The translations under genes were made by a program, and so were the position numbers. From Sinotaia quadrata (lineage: Eukaryota > Mollusca > Gastropoda > Architaenioglossa > Viviparidae): a stretch of DNA of 64,000 nt. The number at the start of each line of letters is the position of its first letter. The stretch's first letter is position 1. The stretch spans positions 35,162,879-35,226,878 of the forward strand of contig CM054182.1 in the NCBI GenBank assembly GCA_028829895.1, read 5' to 3'. The notes below the pieces were generated by a model. The model made no database searches, was not told the origin of the DNA, and was given only the letters and a program-made list of their open reading frames with translations. Shown here in pieces: positions 44,930-57,668 of this stretch.

Positions 44930-45660
44930 TGGCAGATGTCTACAGAGTCTAGTTTGTTTCACTGCCGTGTTGGCAGATGTCTACACAGGTCTAATTTGTT
45001 TCACTGCCGTGTTGGCAGATGTCTACACATGTCTAGTTTGTTCCATTGCCGTGTTAGCAGATGTCTACAGAGTCTAGTTTGTTCCATTGCCGTGTTGGCA
45101 GATGTCTGCTGGGTCTAGTTTGTTCCATTGCCGTGTTGGCAGACGTCTGCTGGATCTAGTTTGTTCCATTTCCGTGTTGGCAGATGTCTCTGCTGGGTCT
45201 AGTTTGTTCCATTGCCGTGTTGGCAGACGTCTGCTGGATCTAGTTTGTTCCATTTCCGTGTTGGCAGATATCTGCTGGATCTGGTTTGTTCCATTTCCGT
45301 GTTGGCAGATGTATAATTGGTCTGGTTTGTTCCATTTCCATGTTGGCAGATATCTTCTGGAACTGGGTTGTTCCATTTCCCTGTTGGCAGATGTCTAATT
45401 GGTCTGGTTTGTTCCATTTCCGTGTTGGCAGATATCTACTGGAACTGGGTTGTTCCATTTCCGTGTTAACAGATATCTACCGGATCTGGGTTGTTCCATT
45501 GCCGTTTTGGCAATTGTCTAATTGGTCTGGTTTGTTCCATTGCCGTGTTGGCAATTGTCTAATTGGTCTGGTTTGTTCCATTGCCGTGTTGGCAATTGTC
45601 TAATTGGTCTGGTTTGTTCCATTGCAGTGTTGGCAATTGACTGCTGGGTCTAGTTTGTTC
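44930..45660. repeat. 41-bp minisatellite, ~17 copies
   Basis: TAGTTTGTTCCATTGCCGTG followed by TTGGCAGATGTCT recurs at 41-bp spacing, with one unit of 44 bp near 45190. Variants (TTGCCG / TTTCCG; GCAGATGTCT / GCAATTGTCT) occur in blocks. Several overlapping repeat-peptide frames on both strands come from this periodicity and are not genes. Confidence 0.95.
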
Positions 45661-46741
45661 TAATGCTATGCTACCAAATATATCTGAAATTAATTAACAG
45701 AAGACGATATTTGTTTACGAATTTTGGTTATCTATTAGCATTTTGTAGCCACGTGTTCTTACTTTTCACTTTCTTTCATTGCTGTGCACAAACTTCATCC
45801 ACTTAACTGACTGAAGCCATTTGTTTTGATAGTGTTTTTATGTCGTCACTAATGTCCTGACAGTTTACTTCTGTAATCCACAGTATGGCTTTGTAGATCT
45901 GGTGGTTGTATGTGTGGGGTGTTTGTTGTTTGTTTGCGTGTGTGTGTACGAATATGCAGATTTTTGTGTATTTGACCGTGCACAATTGGGTGGCTGCGTA
46001 AACGTATTCAGAGAACAAAGCACCGTACATGTTTAGTTTAGTATCGTGGCCAGACGAAACTCGTGTTTTGAGCCAGCGGAGTTGGTTCGTTATGAAACCT
46101 TCCTGTGTTCTCCCTAACATTTAAATATCTTTTATTGTTTTACATTTGGAATTGTTATCACGCCGAGACAAAAGAACCATTAGTTTGCCTACTACCTGTC
46201 ATGTTTCGCGGCTTGCCAGCGCCTCCAGCGGTTACACCCAGGGCCTGTTTTCTTCTCGGCGTGTTACGTTGACTTTGAAATGGAGCCCAAGCTAGTTAAA
46301 GCATTTGGTTTTCGGCTAAGACGTGGATTCTTCATAAAGTAAGTTTAGGGATATGTGGATGGCTTGATAGATATGTGGATGATTGAATTAAATAGATATT
46401 TGGGTGGGTGGAATGAATCAGCGAGCGGGATTTTCTTGAAAGAATTCCCAGTACTAGGGTAGGGGTGGGGTGGTTAGGAGTGTAGTTGATTACAAGTTCA
46501 TAATCCTAAATAAATTTACCGGTCATTAGCAGCAGTTCAACTTATTCTTTCTATTCATTTATAAGTTTATTTTTAATTCAAACAACTGGTGACTAACATA
46601 TTGTTATGTATTTCTTTCTATATTTATCACGTACAACATATTATAATGACTAGTTTTATTAAAACTATGGGTAGGATACTCTTATTCTACTTTTAATAGC
46701 AACGTATGCAAAATGTACTCTTTCTAACTAATGGGAAGACA
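45661..46741. other. No gene seen; piece shared with 40.3 kb
   Basis: A 105-codon minus-strand frame at 45803-46120 has no known motif. The segment at about 46308-46371 repeats the one at 40325-40385 (GTGGATTCTTCATA.AGTAAGTTT, ATGTGGATGGCTTGATAGA). Confidence 0.42.
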
Positions 46742-46996
46742 GACTTTACAGTTTATTACCTTTCAGAAGTCGTCTGACCACTAGTTCTTTAGCTTGTGTC
46801 TCGCACGAAGACTTTACAGTTTATTGCCTTTCAGAAGTCGTCTGACAACTAGTCCTTTAGCTTGTGTCTCGCACGAAGACTTTACAGTTTATTGCCTTTC
46901 AGAAGTCGTCTGACCACTAGTTCTTTAGCTTGTGTCTCGCACGAAGACTTTACAGTTTATTGCCTTTCAGAAGTCGTCTGACAACTAGTCCTTTAG
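46742..46996. repeat. 68-bp minisatellite, ~3.7 copies
   Basis: GACTTTACAGTTTATTGCCT followed by TTCAGAAGTCGTCTGAC and TTAGCTTGTGTCTCGCAC recurs at 46742, 46810, 46878 and 46946. Units alternate between GACCACTAGTTCT and GACAACTAGTCCT, suggesting a two-unit (136-bp) higher-order period. Confidence 0.94.
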
Positions 46997-48589
46997 GCCT
47001 TTTCGTACTTAGGTGCGCGAAACGTGCGCAGTCGTTCTGGAGGTGGGTTAACTTCCTGTGTGGATGTTGACTTAATATTAACTATAATTTTCAACTCGTT
47101 TAAATTTATTAGGTAATTTTTTAAAATTCTGTAAATACTATATTTTGCATAAATATTGTTTTTAATGCGTCTGATGTTAAAAAGAAAAAACCATTGACAG
47201 TGAAATGAAATGTGCATATACCGCTCATTGCATTATAAGTTCTCCGGTGTAATTATTGTAACAGTGAAGAGAAAACGTAGAACTGTTAAAAAGATATCTA
47301 AGGCTTAATTTTATAACTGATCTTCTGCTACATTTTATCAGTTAGTTATTGGATGCTTGTACACGTATAAAATTATTAAGTTTGTATTTAGCAGTCAACC
47401 ATTAAAAGAATACTAATTGCATTGTTGTTTCAGGTGTTTATATTTCTCACTTTTGAATCTTTGATTATATGCATCTAATGATTATAAGGTCTCAAAATAT
47501 TTTTTATTTGCTTTCTGCATTCCATTTAACGAGCTACTTCATATATATATTGATTTGTTGATGTGTATGAAAAGGACATGAATTATTGAGCTTTGAATGT
47601 GTATTTATGCGTTTAATACACGTGAAGATTACAGGTACAGAAATATATTTGTAATATTAATAAAAATAAATTATAGCATGTATTATTTTCAGTATTTAAT
47701 GACCATTCTAAGCGTTAATGTTAATTGTAAAATCTTTTTAATGTTCTGGTTGAGAATATATTTTATGCATTTTATTTTTAAAATGTGTGAACAGTTTGTC
47801 ATATGATGAGGATTAAATATAGGAAAGTGACCCAAATATAGTACTCGTTTCTTTTTAAAGGTGTGTATATATATATATATAAGGTATTAGTATAATTATA
47901 CAAATGCTAGTGGGATGTGTATCCACAGCTGATGGTCATATATTGCGCATTTAAAGTATTAGTTTAGATATTTTGTAATCCTGAATGCAGCATCAAACAT
48001 GCAAAACTTATAATTACCCAAATCCAAAGTAATATATTGGTAAATAATACCAATATACCTTTTCTGCAATTGCTAAAAGCTCACATAATTTCCTTGTGTT
48101 ATGGTATATAATTTAAAAATATTGAGATGAAAATTAACAACTCAGTCTTCATTCTGGGTATGAATCATTTTTTTTTAGGTACTTCTAGACATACTTTTAA
48201 TTGAGAAGGCCTGCTCTATTGATGTGTATGCATAGTATGTTATGTAAATCACTATAACTGTTAGTAATTTTACCGAAATTATAATCCGATCAACTCATTA
48301 CTCAATAGTTAGTGTCAATACTAGAAGTGAATATAATTACCAGATTATAATATATTTGAAAATAAAGTTTAAATTCTTAAAATCTACTTTTCTCTATGTT
48401 AAAAAGAAATAGACCTCTAACAGGGTTCAGCAAAATGGTTGATGAGCCACAAATATTTGCTTTCTAACGCACAGTTACATAGTTAGACAATTAGTTAGAC
48501 ATTTACATTGTATAAAAACATTGTAACAAAACATGCTATCTTCGCAAAGTGTGAAGCAAGTGAACCACAAATAAACAGCCAGCCAGTGA
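46997..48589. other. No gene seen; very AT-rich
   Basis: Long AT-rich stretch with a short (AT)n at about 47868-47880. No open frame above 75 codons, RNA gene or shared repeat was found. Confidence 0.5.
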
Positions 48590-49105
48590 CCCGAGAAGTC
48601 ACCTGCAGACATAATTCTCCAAAGTGGTCCATAACTTGTATATCACACTTAGACAAGCTTTACAGGCCATTCATTGCCTTTTAGAAGTCACCTGCAGACA
48701 TAATTCTCCAAAGTGGTCCATAACTTGTATATCACACTAAGACAAAGTGGTCCATAGCTTGTATATCACACTAAGACAAAGTGGTCCATAGCTCGTATGT
48801 CACACTAAGACAAGCTTTACAGGCCATTCATTGCCTTTTAGAAGTCACCTGCAGACATAATTCTCCAAAGTGGTCCATAGCTTGTATATCACACTAAGAC
48901 AAGCTTTACAGGCCATTCATTGCCTTTTAGAAGTCACCTGGCCAGTAGTCCTTTTCCTTATATCTCACACTAAGACAAGCGTTATAGCTTTGTAAGTCAT
49001 TGCCTTTTGGAAGTCATCTGGCCAGTAGTCCTTTTGCTTATATCTCACACTAAGACAAGCGTTATAGCTTTGTAAGTCATTGCCTTTTAGAAGTCGATAC
49101 TCGAT
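48590..49105. repeat. Composite minisatellite related to the 46.7-kb array
   Basis: GACAAGCTTTACAGGCCATTC, ATTGCCTTTTAGAAGTCACC and AAAGTGGTCCATA.CTTGTAT recur in varying combinations four to six times. The TTTACAG..ATTGCCTTT.AGAAGTC.(C/T)CTG core matches the 68-bp unit at 46742-46996, so the two arrays share an ancestor although 1.6 kb of other DNA lies between them. Confidence 0.88.
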
Positions 49106-50149
49106 ACTGATTAGTCCTTGCTAATAATCGGATAATATAATTACGAGTATTTTTAGACTTCAATGTCGGGTACGCCGCACACGCGCACACACATACACTC
49201 ACATTTACATTGAGGTGTCTTCAAGTATGTATTATAGATGGGTGTTTGACTCTGGTTCAGCTTTGTGGTACCTTCAGCCGCTCCAGAATTTGGAATTCGG
49301 TCAGGATAACTAGTGAGTTACTGTCTGCTCTATTTCTCACTGTTCTGAAAGGTAGTGTGTTTCTCCCTCCCTCCCTCCCTCTCTCCCCCTCTCACCTTTT
49401 CTCTCTCCTTCCTTTCTCCCGCTCTCCCTTGCTCATGTGTTCCTCTCTGTTTTTTCTGCAGCACCTGGGCGCTTAGGTCAGTAAGGACACTTGAAGCCTA
49501 TTTTTAAACATCTTTATTTTATATAGGATGAAGCGCGAATATGTTTTTCATCTCCCTTTGTATATCACCTAGCTTGTCTCTATTCGAAGTGATGTTCATT
49601 TCAAGCTTAATGAGCACTCATTTTTTCTTTGGACATTAATTATTCGCATAATAAACAGCGAAAAAGTAACAGTATGAGTTGATTCCATATTCCATTTATG
49701 TGTGTGTGTATGCTGCATAAGTTATTGTTTTGGGCGTACGTTGTGTAAGTTATCGGTTGGGACTTGACTGTTGTGTAATATTCCAGTTTGTACCTCAGTA
49801 AATGTTCGGTAAGAAATCATCAAGATAATTGTCTTGCCCTTCACCTAAGAAGTAGAAGTCAAACTGAGTACGTGGATATGAGCGCGGTTTATCGGAAAAA
49901 TGAAATGTGTAAGACGACTGTTTTTTCCTCATGGAAATAAATACTGCCCACTCACAGTTTGTACAAGCTTTTTTTTTTCAAGTCGGTTATAGTTTGACCG
50001 CCTTATTTCGATTGTTTCAGATATTGAAATCTGTAAATAGCAATGCGGAAAAGTTCGTATTTTAATTTTTAAAATGCTTTAATTCAATTGTCGTAATTGG
50101 TGTGAGAGAGCGTTAGATTTCGAATTGAATGGTATTGTTAGCAAGAGGC
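49106..50149. other. No gene recognised
   Basis: Contains a CCCT/CT-rich tract at about 49365-49435. The 88-codon frame at 49210-49476 runs through that tract and is therefore suspect. The rest is AT-rich with no match. Confidence 0.45.
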
Positions 50150-51185
50150 CCAAAACGAAAATGTTAGTGTGCTATGTCTCAAAACCACAATCGCATATGT
50201 TAGTGAGCTATGTCTTCAGTCCACTGGCACAAAGGTTAGTGAGCTATGCATAAAGTCCACTGTGCAAAGGTTAATGAGTTATGTCTCAAATCCACTGAGG
50301 ATGAGGCCAAAGAGATATGTTTAAAGTCCACTCTTGCAAAGTGAGTGAGTGAGTGAGGTCGAAATATCACTGATGCAAAAGTTAATGAACAGTGTCTGAA
50401 GTCTAGTCACATAACATTACTGAATCAAGTATAACGTCTACTCACCTAAAGGTTAGTGAGTTATGTCTAAAGTCCATTGACGTAAAGGTTAATGAGCAGT
50501 GTCTAAAGTCTAGTTACAAAAATAAATGAGCCAATTATAAGATCCATTCACCTAAAGGTTATAGAGTTATGTCTAAAAGTCGACTGAGAGGTATATCTAA
50601 AGTCTACTGAAGCAAAGGCTAGTGAGGTATATCTAAAGTCTACTGAAGCAAATGTTAGTGAGGTATATCTAAAGTCTACTGAAGCAGAGGTTAGTGAGGT
50701 ATATCTAAAGTCTACTGAAGCAAATGTTAGTGAGGTATATCTAAAGTCTACTGAAGCAAATGTTAGTGAGGTATATCTAAAGTCTACTGAAGCAAAGGTT
50801 AGTGAGGTATATCTAAAGTCTACTGAAGCAAAGGTTAGTGAGGTATATCTAAAGTCTACTGAAGCAAAGGTTAGTGAGGTATATCTAAAGTCTACTGAAG
50901 CAAAGGTTAGTGAGGTATATCTAAAGTCTACTGAAGCAAAGGACAGTGAGGTATATCTAAAGTCCACTGAAGCAAAGGACAGTGAGGTATATCTAAAGTC
51001 CACTGATGCAAAGGTTAATGAACTATTTCTAAGCTCCACTCACAGTTAATGAACAATGTATATGGTCCACTCACAGTTAATGAACAATGTATAAGGTCCA
51101 CTCACGTTAAGTTAATGAACCATGTCTAAAGTCCACTTCTGTAGGTTAGTGAGCTATGTCTAAGGTTCACCCACTTGAAGTAATG
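50150..51185. repeat. 36-bp minisatellite, 12 clean copies with degenerate flanks
   Basis: GAGGTATATCTAAAGTCTAC recurs at 36-bp steps from 50588 to 50984. On either side (50150-50587 and 51020-51185) are older relatives of the same unit (GAGCTATGTCTAAAGTCCAC type) with irregular spacing. The 36-bp period keeps the minus strand open for 163 codons (50548-51039) as a 12-residue repeat, which I regard as an artefact of the period. Confidence 0.95.
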
Positions 51186-53002
51186 CCATGTTGGTAGATA
51201 TTAATGTCGATTGAAAAGATTTATAGATCTTTATTTTTAAGACCATGTGCCTAATATAATATAACAGATTAAATACTTTCCTTTCTTTACACCAATAGAT
51301 ATCTTTTGTCAGTGAAAAGGTTCAGAAAAATTGCTGTAAACTTAATACAATAATGGTCTATTTGTTAATTTACAGTGCATATTTTTATAACTCTACTATC
51401 ACATTACAGTATTTGATATCAGAAGAATCCAGTATTTGATACATATTAGAAATCATTAAAAGAAGTGAAAGTAAGTTACATTTCAGATTTTAAAATATAT
51501 TGGCAATCCGACTAAGGTGTAAGATTAGACTTAGCATTAGTTTTCAAAGAGCATCTTTGATTGGTATTTTGAAGTTGTGTTGATATCCTGTTTAAAATAA
51601 ATCTTGCCGCAAGTTGATAAAGAAAATTAATTTTTCACCTCAAACAATGGGAGACTGTTTAGCAAATATCCGGGTACAAGATAACTAAACACTTGCACAC
51701 TTTCGCCTAACAGGCTTATTTGTACCTTGAGACGTTTGTAGAATAAATCAGGTAATTACTTACGTTTTTTTCTGTTGTCTATATCGTATTATGCACAAGT
51801 CACTTGCCGTTCACCAGTTGTTGCTAGACATAATTATGTCAGTAGCTAGTTGACGTTAGCCACTTGTCGCCCACTAAGTGTCGTTTGTAAAATGTCACCC
51901 GCCCAGATGTCATAGAACCTTCGAAGAGCATGTCCACCTTCCTCACCACCCCAGCGCTCAACAATCGTTCTCCCCACTCAGATACTCATGTTACATTTGC
52001 GTATCACTTGTCTCTCACTTTTGATTATTTCACTTAGACCGATTTTTTCATTTCTCAGGACAGCAGTAAAGCGGTTTTATATTATTTAAAGTATTATTAT
52101 CACACTCCGGCAGGATTTTACTAAGCCCTTTACTCCCAGCATCAAAGTCAAATTCGCACGATTAAATAACCCCACCTCTCAACCTTACTCTAATTCTAAC
52201 TCCATTTTGTCTCTGTAAATATATTGTGTTTATAGGTTTATAAATTGCTGTGCTATTTCCTATCGCTAAGCACCTGTGCATGCCAGTTTACTAGAGGCGG
52301 AAAGTGCTTCTTTAAATGAATCCTGCCTTCGAGCCAGTGTAAAACGTAGATTTCCATTGCAACTCTAAAGATTTTAAAGTTATATCTACAGCTCCAGTCA
52401 GGAGCCTATAGAGAACTTTGACCATAATACCTTTACTCCGTGTTCATTTTTGTAGATGCGAGGAAGTCGGAAGTTTAGTTGTATCGTCACAGGCTGTTGT
52501 TTAAATAGAAGCTGGAAGGGTTGGGCTGTTGTTTAAGTAGTGATAAGGAAGAAGATGCTCAAAGTCAAAAGGCGTTTTCGATAGAAATGATGAATTTGTT
52601 GTGCATCCACTTGTTATTTTCAATTGTTTAACGTGCCCTCATCAGACAAACTTAATTGCCAAGTCAGCCCAATATTTATATATTAACCGGGTGAGGTATA
52701 GGTATGGTGTATGCCATTCTGAAAATCGAACATTACTCTCATCTTTAACAGTACTCCTTTATTGTTTGGATAGTGTATTAGTGTTCCTTCAAGCCACCTT
52801 TTCCCAGGAGTGTTATGGGGTTATGCGATATTATCATTATCTCATTTCCCTTTTGTTGTCGATATGTATGTTTATGTGTGTGATCTCCAAACATCTCTTG
52901 TAGATAGACAGTTAGGCTGTTCAGTGTATTTATTTCTCATGTATTTTGGAGCAGTACACAATTGTGTGTTCATGGTACACTTAATAGAGTCACTTTTATA
53001 TT
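51186..53002. other. No gene recognised
   Basis: AT-rich. A 100-codon frame at 52601-52903 has hydrophobic stretches but no known motif or splice context. Nothing is shared with other parts of the window. Confidence 0.42.
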
Positions 53003-53345
53003 TCAGTGGAATGTTTCATTTTCAGTCCTAATGTTAGTGTACTAAACTGTTGCATTTAAATTTATAATTCACTTAATTAAGTCAGTGGAATGTTTCATTT
53101 CAGAGTCGTAGTATTAGTGTACTAAACTGTTGCATTTAAATTTATAATATACTTAATTAAGTCAGTGGAATGTTTCATTTCAGAGTCGTAATGTTAGTGT
53201 ACTAAACTGTTGCATTTAAATTTATAATTCACTTAATTAAGTCAGTGGAATGTTTCATTTCAGAGTCGTAGTATTAGTGTACTAAACTGTTGCATTTAAA
53301 TTTATAATATACTTAATTAAGTCAGTGGAATGTTTCATTCAACGA
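53003..53345. repeat. 80-bp minisatellite with 160-bp higher-order period
   Basis: GTCAGTGGAATGTTTCATTT starts at 53081, 53161, 53241 and 53321, with a partial copy from 53003. Alternate units carry GTAGTATTAG with ATAATATACTT, or GTAATGTTAG with ATAATTCACTT, so units 1/3 and 2/4 are near-identical pairs. The array therefore grew by duplication of a two-unit block. Confidence 0.94.
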
Positions 53346-53740
53346 CGGTAATACTTAGTATACTTTTATATTTAAATTCATGAATTGTCTCCTTTCCTAA
53401 AATAATTCGCTCCACTCAAAACAGCATTAGAGGGCGTAGCCGTTCAGCTGCAAAACTGTACGTTCATCGGCTTTTCTTGATCTGTTTTTGTTGCCTTCCC
53501 CCGCCCACCAACCACCGCCCAAGCATTCTTAGTGAATGAGTGTTAACATCATAGCAAATTTCTACGTCCATAGACATTGTTAGAGACTGATTGTTAGCAT
53601 GATGGTGAACTATCATGTTGATATCTCCATGAATTTAGACAATGAACGGTAACTTTATGGCGTATTGTTACAGTAATAGACCTTAAAGTTCTTTGAAAAT
53701 GATTGTTAACCTTATAGTATAGTAATTGCTAATTCCTTGC
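53346..53740. other. No gene seen
   Basis: Mixed-composition spacer without recognisable content. Confidence 0.5.
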
Positions 53741-53754
53741 GGAAAGAAAGAAAA

Positions 53755-53818
<64 letters not shown>

Positions 53819-53844
53819 AGGGAGGAAGGAAGGAAGGAAGGAAG
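53741..53844. repeat. (GAAA)n(GGAA)n microsatellite
   Basis: A long GAAA tract passes into a shorter GGAA tract; all purine on the plus strand. Confidence 0.97.
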
Positions 53845-54541
53845 TTCATAGCATTCTTACTGTTTCATTTTGATAGTAGCGTTTACGATGGTGTTTGTAG
53901 TTTTATTTCGTAATTTTTTTTAAAATTTATTTTTAAAGTAAAGCGTCGCTCACTCCTAACAAATGTTTTCAAAGAGGAAATTGTTCGAGGTTAAATAGAG
54001 TTCATGGACTAAATTAGCTACAAATCTACAAGAATTTGACATCGGAAGTGTAGAGGTCTTAAGACTCTTTCAAAGCAGATTTATTATCGCTCGAAATCTT
54101 GTTCTGGATATCACGTGATTTCCTTTTAAATGTGGCATATCCATATATAATACCCTGTGTTTGGCTTATTTATTTTAAACTAGGCTGTTATGTTTATTGA
54201 GAACAGATCATCTTTTATAGAAAAAAAAATAGCAGATTCATTAACAATCCTAACAAGTTAGTGAACCATTTCATATTTGCACACGTTAAACAGGCGATCA
54301 TATTCAGGAGCCTTTTAAAAAATTATTTTCTTTCTATAAACAGTGTATTGGAATTAAATTTGGATTGATCTTTCTGAAAGCATTGAATAAGTTGTTAGTC
54401 TTAACCAAGAAGTGTCTTGATTTGTTTTGCTGAAAACATCGAAGACGAGAGCTGTCTTGTTCGTGGTTGTATAGGTATCAACTTAAAATAGAACACTTTT
54501 ACAGAGACTTGTGGTTGGTTGTATCGGTTTCACTAGCAAAC
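53845..54541. other. No gene seen
   Basis: AT-rich spacer without recognisable content. Confidence 0.5.
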
Positions 54542-54690
54542 TTTTATAGCGACTTGCAGTTGTGGGCTTCACTTTTTATACCTATAATGACTTGGGGTTG
54601 CAGAACTCTTTTATAGCGACTTGCAGTTGTAGGCTTCACTTTTTATACCTATAATGACTTGGGGTTGCAGAACTCTTTTATAGCGACTAT
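54542..54690. repeat. 67-bp tandem duplication
   Basis: TTTTATAGCGACTTGCAGTTG ... ACTTGGGGTTGCAGAACTC occurs at 54542 and 54609, and the start of a third unit lies at 54676. Confidence 0.92.
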
Positions 54691-54936
54691 CGAGAAGTGT
54701 GTGCCCTTTACGTAATACGTTCAGTTTGTTGCGCCACCTTTTCCCACCTACATGTAGAACTCGTGAAGCACAGTGTTTACCTCTTGGGCAACAAATGCCA
54801 GAGACTGTGATGTTGTCCAGCATGCTCTTTTAGAATTACTCATAGGCCAGAGTCAGGCATACCTGGATGTCGAAGTCGAGCTAGTTAAACACATCCAGAT
54901 AAGAGTTGTATTCTCTCGCTTTCTTTTTCTCTATCA
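54691..54936. other. No gene seen
   Basis: Non-repetitive spacer. A 70-codon minus-strand frame crosses it without recognisable motifs. Confidence 0.42.
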
Positions 54937-55035
<99 letters not shown>

Positions 55036-55038
55036 ACA
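54937..55038. repeat. (CA)n microsatellite
   Basis: About fifty CA repeats with two interruptions (ACT near 54980, ACAT near 55030). Confidence 0.98.
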
Positions 55039-55880
55039 CGCGCGCGCATGTTCTCTTTCTTAAATTGTTTCTTACTGTTTTTCTATGGTTTTTAGGAGAG
55101 GAGATATAGGCGTTGGTTTATAAAATGGGTTAATAGTTTTATTTTAATTATTTGCTTATAATCATCTTATATATAATATATTTAGTAGACTTTGATTTAA
55201 AATGCCAGGGATAAATATTTTAAAGTGAAGTTTGGTATTAGATTCCAGGTATTTTTACTTTAATTTTACGGATGGGTGTTGAAGATAGCCAAATGCCGTT
55301 GTAATTACTGTAATAGGATTTTTTTTTTTTTTAGGCTTTCTTTAGGGATTGATGAAAATAATAATAACAAAACACCGTGTGGCATGTTTAAATTAACAGC
55401 ATTTTTATTTTTATGGAATTATTGATTAATTTATTCTGTTTGTTTAGTAATACAGTTTTGGAGGTTTTCCTTTTCCTATTGTGTTTAATTTTATTGTATT
55501 ATAGGGCTGGACTATTTTATATATATATATATACTTGTATCTTTAAAGTGCAAACAAACACCTTTAAAGACTTCCCTATAATTCTCAGGCACACTGAATT
55601 ACATCTGGTGAGTAATTGTGTTCTGCAGACAACATAATCATTTGTGATTATTGTACTTTGTGCACTACACATCATCTGAATTATGGGCAATATTTGTGAG
55701 AAGTTATTTTCTTTAGAAATTGGATCCTAAACCTTTGGCATTACCTCCCTTTGATAAATGAAGTGAAACCTCTGTGTAGTGCTTTGTAACCATAGGATCT
55801 GTTTTTAAAGAAAAGAAATGTTTAAAGGAAAAAAACTACCTTTGGTAGCAAATTTTACAGTCCCCACTACGAAGAACATT
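55039..55880. other. No gene seen; AT-rich
   Basis: A T run at 55319-55332 and an (AT)n run at about 55519-55533. The 74-codon frame at 55413-55637 has no known motif. Confidence 0.48.
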
Positions 55881-56060
55881 TCTCCCTAACTTCATTTTGA
55901 CACTCTAAAAGACTTTCTCCCTAACTTCATTTTGACACTCTAAAAGACTTTCTCCCTAACTTCATTTTGACACTCTAAAAGACTTTCTCCCTAACTTCAT
56001 TTTGACACTCTAAAAGACTTTCTCCCTAACTTCATTTTGACACTCTAAAAGACTTTCTCC
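55881..56060. repeat. 35-bp minisatellite, ~5 identical copies
   Basis: GACTTTCTCCCTAACTTCAT followed by TTTGACACTCTAAAA repeats at 35-bp spacing from 55911. Copies look identical, so expansion was recent. Confidence 0.96.
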
Positions 56061-57053
56061 CTGTGCACCTAAAGATGAGCAGATCTGTGGGTTGTTAGGT
56101 AGGAAAATCGTTCAACTAACTGTATAATATGTTGAGTAGAAATATCAAAGAATATTGTACTCCAAAACGCATATTTCTTTCCCCCCTCCCCCCGGCCACT
56201 TCTTGTCTTTGTGCACCTGGGGTGACACCTGAACAAATGCTGCTTTATAGAAGTATATTGTGCCATTTAAGACATTTGCCTTCCCTTCCTTTTTTTATTA
56301 TTATTCTCATATTTAGGGGGTGTGTGTGGAGGGTGCTGGGATAGTTTTTCTTTGGATTTTTTTGTTTTGTTGACATTTCTTAAGGAGGAGAAGGGTCTTA
56401 AATAAATTACTTTGTGGTAAAGTATTGTAAGTAAAAAGTAAAAGTTTGCAATCAAATGTTTGTGTTTAAATGATAATCAATTTTATTAATGACAATTACA
56501 TTGGAGCATAAAATGATTAATTAAACAATTCATCCGTTTGTAGATTATCCCAAAGTGTGCTCCTCATTTGAATTTTAAAAATTCAAGTCAGTGGAGGCGG
56601 AGAGTTTTATCCCTCCCTCCCCCCCCCCCCCCCCGTTTGATATGTTCTGTAACTTACAGTGTAAGTGTATGGAAGAGGTGAGTAGAGTCGGGTATTGAAG
56701 AAGTGGAAACACCTTACGTCTTACTCATTAATTTTCAATTCTCCTGCTAAAATCAATAGTTCGGTTCGTAGGAGAAGGGAATGGTAGTGTCATGATGTAC
56801 ATTGAAACTGCTTTGTTTTAAAGTTTGACCGCTGTTAATTGAGTTTGTATAAATGAATATCCTCTGTTGTTCGTTAAAACTTAAATTGGATTGTTATAGT
56901 GGAATCGGTTTTTTGTTTTCCCTTCCTATGTTTTTTTGTTTGTTTTTTTTGTTTTATTTTGCTTTCGTTCTCTGTTAGGTTTAGGGACTATATGCAGCGG
57001 AGATAGCTGAAAACTTCACATTGAAGATAATTAATAAATGAAGATATATATAT
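56061..57053. other. No gene seen
   Basis: C-rich homopolymer runs at about 56180-56195 and 56608-56634; otherwise AT-rich without recognisable content. Confidence 0.48.
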
Positions 57054-57262
57054 TGTGGCAGAGTAAATTTACTATCCCTATTTCTGTACTTAATAATTAT
57101 ATTTTTATTGCAAATGTTAACGTGACCGTGTCTTGGGCGCTGCTTATGGTATTTTTTAAGTAAACAACTCAGATGGAGAATGTACTAGAAACTTAATGAT
57201 GTCATCTAAACCAGTTCCAACTGTATGAGTACTTTTTCTGACTAATATTATCACGCTTGCTC
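57054..57262 (+). mobile_element. LTR-like dispersed repeat, copy C (partial)
   Basis: Starts TGTGGCAGAGTAAATTTACT and follows copy B (41721 onward) collinearly. Both share GTGACC(G/T)..TC.TGGGC / TGGCCTTAGGC regions, GGTATTTTT, GTAAACAAC and CCAGTTCCAACTG(G/T)ATGAGTA.TTTTTCTGACTAAT. Similarity fades after about 57262, so the rest is lost or too diverged to follow by eye. Confidence 0.7.
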
Positions 57263-57668
57263 ATAACAAATTCATCCAATGGGGATGGACTGAAAGTTAT
57301 TTTGTTGAAGAAAGTCTATATTCTGATCACTTTGAATTTGATGGAAACTCAATTCTGGTCATAAAGCAATCGTTAGCTGAGCGATAAAGAAGGAATGGAT
57401 TTAGAAATATTTCATACATGTTTGCTATTGATCTATGATTTTAATTGGAGAATGCTTTTTGTAATTGAACCATTATTTCTACGTTCACTAATTTGATTAC
57501 ATTGTACATTATACTTGTGGAATTTTGATTGCTGCTAGATTTCTTATGCTCTGTAAGAGAGAAAGGAGTTATAGAGATGAAATATACCTGAAATTTAGCT
57601 CTGCCTTAATTTATCTTTTGCAGAGAAAAGTGTGCCTTTTTTGTCACTTCAGGATACAGTGATTACTG
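57263..57668. other. No gene seen
   Basis: May contain the diverged remainder of the LTR-like repeat copy C; otherwise nothing recognisable. Confidence 0.45.

Noticed and set aside
45074..45603. Several ~100-codon repeat frames on both strands
   Set aside because: All come from the 41-bp minisatellite. Being open on both strands at once is expected for short repeats without stops, and the set is not gene-like.
50548..51039. 163-codon minus-strand open frame with a 12-residue repeat
   Set aside because: Explained by a 36-bp minisatellite with flanking degenerate units that break the frame.
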